A stretch of 64,000 nucleotides of DNA. It comes from Anaerolineae bacterium (GTDB taxonomy: Bacteria > Chloroflexota > Anaerolineae > Promineifilales > Promineifilaceae). The stretch lies in the NCBI GenBank assembly GCA_020848035.1, contig JADLAX010000010.1, positions 62,001-126,000 of the forward strand, written 5' to 3'. Both the position numbers and the translations under genes were made by a program. The notes beneath the pieces were generated by a model. That model saw only the letters and a program-made list of their open reading frames with translations. It had not been told where the DNA came from and searched no databases. Below, one piece after another: positions 42,772 through 50,095 of this stretch; positions within the stretch are counted from its first letter, which is position 1; each line of letters opens with the position of its first letter.

Positions 42772-43779
42772 ATGACTGACTTAAGCACAAAATACTTGGG
42801 GCTGACGTTAAAAAATCCCCTGATCGTTTCAGCTTCCCCCCTGACTGCCTACGTAGACAATCTGCAAAGAATGGAAATGGCGGGTGCGGCAGCCGTGGTG
42901 CTGCCGTCGTTGTTTGAAGAGCAAATAGAGCTGCAAGGGATGGGCGTCGACAAAGTAACGCCGCTGAACCAGCAAACGCTGCCGGACGCGCTCCAACACC
43001 TGCCAGAAATGAAGGGATACAATCGCGGGGCCAATGGCTATCTGGCTCACATTTACCAGGCCAAAAAGGCCGTGACGATTCCCGTCATTGCCAGTTTAAA
43101 TGGATATTACAGCGGTGGCTGGGTTCAATACGCCCGGTTAATTGAAGCGGCGGGCGCGGATGCATTGGAACTCAACATTTATTACCTGGCAACACGGCCG
43201 AATATCAGCAGCCAGGAAGTGGAAGAAATGTATCTGCACCTGATACGGGATGTAAAAACGGCCGTAAAAATCCCCGTCGCCGTGAAGCTCAGTCCGTACT
43301 TTAGTGCCTTTGCCAACATGGCCACCCGACTGGACGCCATGGGTGCCGACGGGCTGGTGCTGTTCAACCGCTTCTACCAGCCAGACATAGATCTGGAAAC
43401 CCGCGAGGTGGTTTCAAGTCTAGACCTTAGCTCCAATGCCGAGCTGCGTCTGCGCCTGCGCTGGACGGCCATTCTGTCCAGCCTGGTAAAAGCCGACCTG
43501 GCCGTAACGGGCGGCATCGAAAAGGGGACAGACGTCGTGAAGTGTCTGATGGCCGGGGCCAAAGCAACGGCCGTTGCCTCCATCCTGCTCAAACATGGTA
43601 TTGAACATATCAAACACATTTTGGCCGACCTGACCCAATGGCTGGAAGAACACGGCGAAGTAAGCGTAAGCGCCATTCAAGGCACCATGAACCAGCAGCG
43701 TGTGGCCGATCCTGCCGCTTTTGAACGAGCCAACTATATGAATGTGCTTAAATCGTTGGAGGAAGAAAGTCCAGATTAG
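42772..43779 (+). CDS. Dihydroorotate dehydrogenase-like flavoprotein
   Basis: 335 aa TIM-barrel. The N-terminus LSTKYLGLTLKNPLIVSASP and the FMN-phosphate part VTGGIEKGTDVVKCLMAGAK (about 243-262) fit the class 1 DHOD family, with IPVAVKLSPYF (about 168-178) holding the flavin Lys. The length and the tail after VASILL differ from PyrD; similar proteins are annotated as dihydroorotate dehydrogenase-like and often found away from pyr genes. Substrate not certain. It overlaps a convergent pseudo-receiver gene by four bases. Confidence 0.85.
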   Translation: MTDLSTKYLGLTLKNPLIVSASPLTAYVDNLQRMEMAGAAAVVLPSLFEEQIELQGMGVDKVTPLNQQTLPDALQHLPEMKGYNRGANGYLAHIYQAKKAVTIPVIASLNGYYSGGWVQYARLIEAAGADALELNIYYLATRPNISSQEVEEMYLHLIRDVKTAVKIPVAVKLSPYFSAFANMATRLDAMGADGLVLFNRFYQPDIDLETREVVSSLDLSSNAELRLRLRWTAILSSLVKADLAVTGGIEKGTDVVKCLMAGAKATAVASILLKHGIEHIKHILADLTQWLEEHGEVSVSAIQGTMNQQRVADPAAFERANYMNVLKSLEEESPD

Positions 43780-44177
43780 CGGTTATCGAATGGTTCGTGA
43801 CGATGGGCTTCAGCCAGGGATTCAATTTCGGTCAGAAGCTCGGGCGTATTGATGTTTTTCAGGAGATATTCGCTGGCACCTGCCTGGAGGATCATTTCGC
43901 GGGCCAGGTCGTCAATGTAAGAGGTGAGGGCTAATACGGCCGTTCCCCCCGCCACCAACAGCTTAACCAGATCAACCACAAAGCTCAATTCATCATTGTG
44001 GCCAGTGAGCCCCAACAGCGCTACGTCGGGCCGCAGATCGGTCTGGGCAAGACTCCAGGCTTCCTCCGCATCAACGGTGCCCACCACAGCGATATTAGGG
44101 GTTGAGTGCAACCGAACCCTTAACGCCGTGCGTACACCTTTGTGCTGGTCAATAATAATGAGGCGAATTTTTTCCAT
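43776..44177 (-). CDS. Degenerate response-regulator receiver (pseudo-receiver)
   Basis: 133 aa, a stand-alone receiver fold: EKIRLIIIDQHKGVRTALRV at the N-terminus and the KN of YLLKNINTPE at the last strand. The phosphoacceptor Asp is replaced by Gly (DVALLGLTGHND), and the acidic pair is reduced to D-Q. It therefore cannot be phosphorylated in the usual way and may act as a binding partner. The start is ATG 44177 or 44189; neither has a good ribosome site. Its stop overlaps the convergent DHOD-like gene. Confidence 0.75.
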   Translation of the reverse strand: MEKIRLIIIDQHKGVRTALRVRLHSTPNIAVVGTVDAEEAWSLAQTDLRPDVALLGLTGHNDELSFVVDLVKLLVAGGTAVLALTSYIDDLAREMILQAGASEYLLKNINTPELLTEIESLAEAHRHEPFDNR

Positions 44178-44510
44178 TAAACTAAGCATTTTATCAATAG
44201 AACCTACTTATCCATAGCAGGCAAAAGGATAAGATTCAACAATAGTACCAGCCAGTGACATTTGTCATAGGTATCCTGACAAAAAGTCATCTTGGCACCC
44301 ATAAATTTCTCTCCATTCGCGTGCTACCAACAAGAAATTATGATTCGAGACCCGCAAATTTTCCCAACATTTTAGTGATTTTTCGGTATAATTTCTGCCG
44401 AAGAAAGTCATCTGCCATTCATGACATTTGCCATACGTTCGCCCCAAAGCAATACATTACACTGCAAATCAAGAGATTTTCCAGTGGTCAACCAACAGCA
44501 GGAGCAGAGA
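44178..44510. other. Divergent spacer with direct repeats
   Basis: TGACATTTGTCAT (from 44257) and TGACATTTGCCAT (from 44421), and AAAAGTCATCTTGGCA (about 44281) with GAAAGTCATCTGCCA (about 44403), are repeated 120-165 bp apart. TGACA-TT-TGTCA is a small perfect dyad. They may be binding sites for a regulator. GGTATAATTTC at about 44385 offers a -10 for the plus-strand CBS gene. Confidence 0.5.
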
Positions 44511-44939
44511 ATGATTACCGTAAACGATCTAATGACCGTCATCCCCAGCAGCGTCACCCCAGACACGCCCATGCGTACCGTCATCGGTGTGATGAAAACG
44601 GAAGGGTGTCGCCAGCTGCCTGTGTTGGATAACGGAAAATTGATTGGCATCATTACGGATCGTGACGTGCGGCTGGTGATGAACTCCCCGGTGGTGCTGC
44701 ACGGCCGTTGGCAAGATGAAGAACTGCTGGACAACGTAACCGCTGAAAGCTGCATGACCCCCAACCCTATCACGGTGACGCCGGGCACCCCCGCCTATCG
44801 CGCCGCCGAAATGCTGAGCATCTATAAATTTGGTGGTTTACCTGTGCTGGAGAATGACACAGTGGTAGGCATTATCACTGTGACCGATTTTTTAGACTAC
44901 GCCGCCAAACTATTGGCCGAAGACGTAGTACCCGGCTAA
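44511..44939 (+). CDS. Tandem CBS-domain protein
   Basis: 142 aa from ATG 44511 (CAGGAGCAGAG upstream). CBS1 is MITVNDLMTVIPSSVTPDTP to GIITDRDVRLVM, and CBS2 is AESCMTPNPITVTPGTPAYR to GIITVTDFLDYA. Both end in the usual adenosine-binding strand. It is similar in plan to the protein at 40716. It converges with the GAF histidine kinase gene. It may be controlled through the repeated sites in the 330-bp upstream spacer. Confidence 0.9.
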   Translation: MITVNDLMTVIPSSVTPDTPMRTVIGVMKTEGCRQLPVLDNGKLIGIITDRDVRLVMNSPVVLHGRWQDEELLDNVTAESCMTPNPITVTPGTPAYRAAEMLSIYKFGGLPVLENDTVVGIITVTDFLDYAAKLLAEDVVPG

Positions 44940-44991
44940 ACCGGGGGTGAACAAGCTCCGCTCACCCAAAATTCCGCTTTTATTCTCTACG

Positions 44992-46680
44992 CTACCCGCT
45001 TTTCCTGGCGATTGATTCTTTGATGGGCACTTCCAGTTTGATGGTTGTGCCCTGGCCGGGGGCGGAAACAATCTTAAAACGGCCGTCCAAATCCTTCGCC
45101 CGTGCCCGCATATTGGCCAGACCATGCCCAATCGAATAACTTTTGGAGGCCATATCAAACCCGTAGCCATCATCAGAAATTCGCAGCACAATGCAGTTGT
45201 CTTGCTGCTCAATAGAGATCAACACTTGCTTGGCCCGCGCATGGCGGGCAATGTTGGCCAGCGCTTCCTGCGTGGTTAAAAAGAGCGAACGGGCTACCGA
45301 GGCAGACAACACCGTCAGGGCTTCTTGTTGGGCGGAAAGGGAAACGGCCACCATCGTGTTCGCCTGGAATTCGCGCACCAATCGCCCCAACCCCTGTTCC
45401 AGGTTGCCCTGGAAACGGTGCGGCCGTAAATCTAAGATAAAGTTACGAATGTCGCGAATGGTGGCGTTCAACCCCTCAATGGCGTGTGAGAGCAAGTTGT
45501 CGGCATCTTCGGGATTGGTGTGCAGCGAAAGCTTGGTGGATTCAAGCGTCAGACCTACGGCAAAAATGGACTGGATGATGCCATCGTGCAAATCCATGCC
45601 GATGCGGGTGCGTTCTTCCACGATAGCCAGCCGCCCAACCTGCTCATACAAGCGGGCATTCTGAATGGCAACGGCCGCATGCGCCGCCAGCAGTTCCACC
45701 AGGTCCTGATCCGTTTGGGTAAACTCATCAGCACCAAGCTTGTTGGTGAGATAGAGGTTGCCCACCACTTCGCCACCGGCCATCACCGGCACGCCCAGGA
45801 AAGGCACCATTGGGGGATGGCCTGCTGGGAAACCCACGGAGCGCGGATCGTCGCCAATGCGGGGAATGCGAATAGTGCGCCGTTCTTTAATGATCGCGCC
45901 GAGCAGACCATGCCCTTTGGGCAGATGGCCAATCTGTGCCGAATCTTCTTCCGGCATGCCGCTGTCGATGAAGGTATCCAGCAGCCCCTGGTTGTTGGGC
46001 ACCCCCAGAGCCGCGTATTGGGCATCCACCAGCTCCCGCGCCGCCTCCACAATTTGCTCCAGCACCTTATCCAGGGTCAGTTCGCCGGAGATGGCCATGG
46101 TGGCTTTGTCCAGGGCGGCCAGTTGGCGGGTGCGTTGTTCCAGCTGGATGCGGTCTTCCCGGCTCGCTTCCACCAGCTGCGCATTTTGGATGGCGACGGC
46201 CGCTTGAGCAGCAAACAGGCGCAGCATCTGCTCATCGGTCTGGTTAAACGGCTGGCCATTCAGCTTATCGGCGAGGTAGATACGGCCGTAAACCTGGTCA
46301 TTGTGCTCGATAGGCATCCCCAAAAAGCTGTTCATCGGCGGATGGCCAGCGGGGAAGCCGGTAAATTTAGGGTGATTGGTTAAGTGGGCAATGCGAATGG
46401 TTTCGCGGTCAGAGGACAGCGCCCCCAACAGGCCAATGCCTTTGGGATGATGGGCGATTGATTCGGCCGTTTCTGGGTCCATGCCCGAAAAAATGAAATT
46501 GGGCGACAGACCCCCCAGCTCAAAGGTAGCCAAAACCGCGTAATTGGCCGACAGCAGCTCGCGGGCTGAATCTGCAATTCGCTGGAAAGTTTCCCGCAGA
46601 TCGCCATACTGCGAAATAGATAAAATCGCCTGCGAAATAGCCTCCAGAAGCGAATCAATTTCGCGACCATTATTTGTCAT
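44992..46680 (-). CDS. Tandem-GAF sensor histidine kinase (DevS/NarL-partner class)
   Basis: 562 aa, no membrane helix. Two GAF domains (about 15-170 and 195-355) share the block GFPAGHPPM...FLGxPI. The HisKA_3 segment has IVEERTRIGMDLHDGIIQSI (phospho-His in the HDG motif, about 375) and the ATPase domain SLFLTTQEALANIARHARA, SDDGYGFD and GLANMRARA. The arrangement is that of DevS/DosS-type sensors for gas or redox, though heme ligands cannot be read. ATG 46680 is selected. The response regulator lies 90 bp upstream, on the same strand. Confidence 0.9.
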   Translation of the reverse strand: MTNNGREIDSLLEAISQAILSISQYGDLRETFQRIADSARELLSANYAVLATFELGGLSPNFIFSGMDPETAESIAHHPKGIGLLGALSSDRETIRIAHLTNHPKFTGFPAGHPPMNSFLGMPIEHNDQVYGRIYLADKLNGQPFNQTDEQMLRLFAAQAAVAIQNAQLVEASREDRIQLEQRTRQLAALDKATMAISGELTLDKVLEQIVEAARELVDAQYAALGVPNNQGLLDTFIDSGMPEEDSAQIGHLPKGHGLLGAIIKERRTIRIPRIGDDPRSVGFPAGHPPMVPFLGVPVMAGGEVVGNLYLTNKLGADEFTQTDQDLVELLAAHAAVAIQNARLYEQVGRLAIVEERTRIGMDLHDGIIQSIFAVGLTLESTKLSLHTNPEDADNLLSHAIEGLNATIRDIRNFILDLRPHRFQGNLEQGLGRLVREFQANTMVAVSLSAQQEALTVLSASVARSLFLTTQEALANIARHARAKQVLISIEQQDNCIVLRISDDGYGFDMASKSYSIGHGLANMRARAKDLDGRFKIVSAPGQGTTIKLEVPIKESIARKSG

Positions 46681-46770
46681 TCCGTTTCTACACCCCCAAG
46701 AAACAAGGTTAACAAACAGGGGCAAATAAAGAAGTGCCTCACCCCGTTAGCCTCAAAAACTGTTGGAATC

Positions 46771-47427
46771 TTAATTGAGATAATCTTTTAGATGATGTTG
46801 AATGGCGTAAGCCGCTGCTTCCGCCCGGTTTGATACTTCCAACTTCGACAAAATACCGCTTACGTAGTTCCGTACGGTTCCTTCACTCAAGTACAGCGCC
46901 TCGGCAATTTCCCGGTTGGTGCGCCCTTCGGCGATTAGCGAAAGTACCTGCATTTCTTGTGCCGTCAGATCGCTAAAAGCGGCCGATTCTTCCTGCTGAA
47001 TAGAACGGCGCATCTCGTTAAATACGCGCTGGGTTAAGGATGGGTCCAGGGTGGCTTCACCGCGGGCCGCGGCCTCGATGGCGCGAATGACGTCATTGCT
47101 GCCCACCTGCTTAAGCACGTAACCAGATGCCCCAGCGCGAATGGCGGCAAACAGCATTTCATCTTCAGCGTAAGACGTGAGCATGATCACTTTGGTAGTG
47201 GGCAGCTCAGTCATAATTTGCTCACATGCTTCTATGCCGCTGCCTCCGGCCAGACGAATATCCATGAGAACGATGTCTGGCTTGTGGGCCACTGCCTTGG
47301 TTACAGCTTCCTGCTGAGCGGCGGCTTCCGCCACCACTTCAAAGCCCGGATTACGTTCGATGAGGGTTTTAAGGCCCAGGCGAACCACTTCATGATCATC
47401 TACAAGGAGAATGCGTAGTCGTGACAT
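46771..47427 (-). CDS. NarL/FixJ-family response regulator
   Basis: 218 aa from ATG 47427. The receiver has [20 protein letters not shown], the phosphoacceptor Asp in [12 protein letters not shown], Thr/Ser in MLTSYAE and Lys in YVLKQVG. The LuxR-type [23 protein letters not shown] and [20 protein letters not shown]. All phosphotransfer residues are intact. It forms a two-component pair with the tandem-GAF kinase, resembling DevR-DevS. Its targets are unknown. Confidence 0.93.
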   Translation of the reverse strand: MSRLRILLVDDHEVVRLGLKTLIERNPGFEVVAEAAAQQEAVTKAVAHKPDIVLMDIRLAGGSGIEACEQIMTELPTTKVIMLTSYAEDEMLFAAIRAGASGYVLKQVGSNDVIRAIEAAARGEATLDPSLTQRVFNEMRRSIQQEESAAFSDLTAQEMQVLSLIAEGRTNREIAEALYLSEGTVRNYVSGILSKLEVSNRAEAAAYAIQHHLKDYLN

Positions 47428-47555
47428 GATCATAAGTATAACTTTTTCTATCAACTTCAACAAAATATTTAATTATTCTGGACACATTCGCCCGGTAGGG
47501 AAGAAAGCAGAGGGATGAGGGTAGAAGACGGCCGTTTCCCATTGTCGTCTTTTTT

Positions 47556-47583
47556 AGCCACGGATTACACGGATTGACGCGGA
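47556..47583. repeat. Half copy of an ACGGATTACACGGAT repeat
   Basis: AGCCACGGATTACACGGATT then GACGCGGA lies after the dehydrogenase gene, without an inverted partner. Related to family E. Confidence 0.5.
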
Positions 47584-47618
47584 TGGGGAACGGCCGTTGC
47601 GCTCAAGCGGACAACTTT

Positions 47619-49088
47619 CTAAAACTGGCGGCTCCACGTCTTCGGCCAGCGCTCGACCACCACTTTGGTTTGGGTGAAGAACTCGACGGCGTGGTGGCTT
47701 TGGCCGTGCAGCGTGCCGAAAAAGCTCTCTTTCCAACCGCTGAACGGGAAAAAGGCCATCGGCGCAGCCACGCCGATATTGATGCCCACGTTCCCGGCAT
47801 CCACCTCGCTGCGGAACTGGCGCGCCGCCGCGCCGCTGCTGGTGAAGAGGCAGGCCATGTTGCCGTACTGCCCGCCATTTACCAGCTGAATCGCCTCGTC
47901 GATGGTGTTGACGTGCATCAAGCTGAGCACCGGGCCAAAAATCTCGGTGCGGGCAATGTCGCTGTGGGGGTTGACGTTGGCCAAAATGGTGGGGCGGACA
48001 AAGTGGCCGCTTTCGTAGCCGGAGATGTGGGCGGAACGGCCGTCTACCACCACCGTCGCCCCCTCATTTGCCCCCTGCTGAATCAGGCTCTCGATGCGCG
48101 TCCGGCTCGGCGCAGAAATGACCGGCCCCATCTGCACCGCTTCATCCAACCCATTGCCGACAACACGCGAAACGGCCGAATCGGCAATCGCTTCCGTGTA
48201 GGTGTGGCGCGCCTCGCCGACGGTAATGGCCAGCGACGCTGCCAGGCAGCGCTGCCCGGCACAGCCAAAGGCAGAATCGGCCGTAATTTGCGTCGTCATT
48301 TCCATGTCGGCGTCGGGCAAAATGATGATGGGGTTTTTGGCCCCACCCTGCGCCTGGACCCGCTTGCCGTTGGCCGAAGCGCGGGCGTAGATTTGTTTGG
48401 CAACGGCCGTTGACCCCACAAAACTAATCGCCCGGATCAGCGGATGGTCTAAAATGGCTTCCGACGCCGCCCGGCTGCCGTTGACCAGGTTCACCACCCC
48501 CGGCGGCAAATCGCACTGTTCCAGCAGCTCAAACACCTTCACCATCGTCAGCGGCACCTTCTCCGACGGCTTGACGATGACCGTGTTGCCCGTAGCGATG
48601 GCATAGGGCAAAAACCAGAACGGGATCATGCCGGGGAAGTTAAACGGGGCGATGATGGCACACACCCCCACCGGCTGGCGAATCATCAGGGCGTCGATGC
48701 CGCTGGCAATATCCTCAGAAAAGTCGCCCATCATCATGGTGGGAATGCCGCAGGCTACCTCCACATTTTCAATGGCCCGGCGCATTTCGCCGCGCGATTC
48801 GCCAATCGTTTTGCCACATTCCAGGGTGATAGTGCGGGCAATCGCTTCAAAATTATCCTCCAGCAGCGCCTTCAATTTGAACAAAGGCTGAATGCGATTG
48901 GGCGCGGGCACCCGCCGCCACGTCTCAAACGCTTGCTGCGCCACCTGGGCCGCCGCATCCACTTCGCTGGCGGGCGACAGCGGGACCTGGCCCAGCGTTT
49001 CGGCAGTGGCGGGGTTAACCACATCTAAATAATCGGCGGCGGCCGATGGCTGCCAGGTACCGTTGATAAAATTCATTACTTTTTTCAT
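47619..49088 (-). CDS. mmsA: Methylmalonate-semialdehyde dehydrogenase (CoA-acylating)
   Basis: 489 aa from ATG 49088 (GAGGTTTG upstream). ALDH superfamily: FIQ-type N-terminus [20 protein letters not shown], cofactor region [20 protein letters not shown] and [20 protein letters not shown], catalytic Cys in [11 protein letters not shown], and the MMSDH marker [16 protein letters not shown] near the end. The reaction turns malonate or methylmalonate semialdehyde into acetyl- or propionyl-CoA in valine, thymine or inositol breakdown. No other genes of these routes are adjacent, so it acts as a stand-alone gene here. Confidence 0.93.
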   Translation of the reverse strand: MKKVMNFINGTWQPSAAADYLDVVNPATAETLGQVPLSPASEVDAAAQVAQQAFETWRRVPAPNRIQPLFKLKALLEDNFEAIARTITLECGKTIGESRGEMRRAIENVEVACGIPTMMMGDFSEDIASGIDALMIRQPVGVCAIIAPFNFPGMIPFWFLPYAIATGNTVIVKPSEKVPLTMVKVFELLEQCDLPPGVVNLVNGSRAASEAILDHPLIRAISFVGSTAVAKQIYARASANGKRVQAQGGAKNPIIILPDADMEMTTQITADSAFGCAGQRCLAASLAITVGEARHTYTEAIADSAVSRVVGNGLDEAVQMGPVISAPSRTRIESLIQQGANEGATVVVDGRSAHISGYESGHFVRPTILANVNPHSDIARTEIFGPVLSLMHVNTIDEAIQLVNGGQYGNMACLFTSSGAAARQFRSEVDAGNVGINIGVAAPMAFFPFSGWKESFFGTLHGQSHHAVEFFTQTKVVVERWPKTWSRQF

Positions 49089-49186
49089 GGAACAAACCTC
49101 GGTTAAAAAGGGTGGTTTGTGGGTTATGCCTTGAAGCTCGCTGCACATTGGAATAAAATCCCAATCTCAAGCAAGCGGGGCAAATC

Positions 49187-50011
49187 ATGACACCACAAAG
49201 AATTGGACGATACAAAATTATAGAAGAAATTGGCCGAGGCGGCATGGCGGCCGTTTATCTGGCCGAAGATCCGCTGATCCGGCGCAAGGTGGCGATCAAA
49301 GTGCTGGCCGTTCAGACGTTGGAACACGACCCCAACTATTACGACCGGTTCCAGCAGGAGGCCGAAACGATTGCCGCCCTGGAACATTCGGCGGTGATTC
49401 CCATTTACGACTTTGGCCACCAGGGCGACCTGTCGTACATTGTCATGCGCTACATGCCGGGCGGCACGCTGGACGACCGCCTCAGGCAAGGGGCGCTGCC
49501 GCTGGAGGAAGTAGGTTTTGTCATGGAGCGGGTTGGCTCGGCGCTGGCCGAGGCGCACGAGAAGGGCATTTTGCACCGCGACATTAAACCGGCCAACATT
49601 TTGTTTAACGGCCGTAACGAACCCTTCCTTTCCGACTTTGGCACCGCCAAAAATTTGCAGGCCGCCAAAGGCATCACCGGCACCGGGGTGATGATTGGCA
49701 CCGTCGAGTACATGAGCCCGGAGCAAATTCAGGGGGCCAAAGAGCTGGACGGCCGTACCGACATCTACGCCCTGGGCATCGTCCTCTTTTTTATGCTCAC
49801 CGGCGGGCTGCCCTTCAAGGGTGATTCGATCATCAGCATTGTGATGGCCCACCTGAACAGCCCCGTCCCCAGCGTGCAGGCCGCCATCCCCAGCCTCACC
49901 CCACCCTGGGACGACATCGTCCACAAAGCCCTGGCCAAAAAGCCAGAAGAGCGCTTCCAGACGGTGGATGAATTGGTCCAGGCGGTGAAGGAACTTGTTA
50001 AACGAAGCTAA
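49187..50011 (+). CDS. Soluble serine/threonine protein kinase
   Basis: 274 aa, a kinase domain alone. Glycine loop IGRGGMAAVYLAED (about 15-28), Lys38 in VAIKVL, catalytic HRDIKPANILF (His130-Asp132), DFG at 150-152, EYMSPEQIQG at the activation-segment end. All catalytic residues are present. Unlike PknB it has no membrane anchor or PASTA repeats. It is divergent from mmsA and 84 bp upstream of the molybdenum hydroxylase, with a palindrome between. Confidence 0.93.
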   Translation: MTPQRIGRYKIIEEIGRGGMAAVYLAEDPLIRRKVAIKVLAVQTLEHDPNYYDRFQQEAETIAALEHSAVIPIYDFGHQGDLSYIVMRYMPGGTLDDRLRQGALPLEEVGFVMERVGSALAEAHEKGILHRDIKPANILFNGRNEPFLSDFGTAKNLQAAKGITGTGVMIGTVEYMSPEQIQGAKELDGRTDIYALGIVLFFMLTGGLPFKGDSIISIVMAHLNSPVPSVQAAIPSLTPPWDDIVHKALAKKPEERFQTVDELVQAVKELVKRS

Positions 50012-50014
50012 GCC

Positions 50015-50077
50015 ATTTTCCCGGAAACTGTACCTTAAAAGGATTTCCCATATTTTTATCTCAGTTTCCGGGAAAAT
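50015..50077. repeat. Inverted repeat between kinase and Mo hydroxylase
   Basis: ATTTTCCCGGAAACTG (50015-50030) and CAGTTTCCGGGAAAAT (50062-50077) are perfect 16-bp arms around a 31-nt AT-rich loop. It may act as a terminator or be another palindromic element; single copy here. Confidence 0.8.
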
Positions 50078-50095
50078 TCTCAAAGGAAACGTAAA

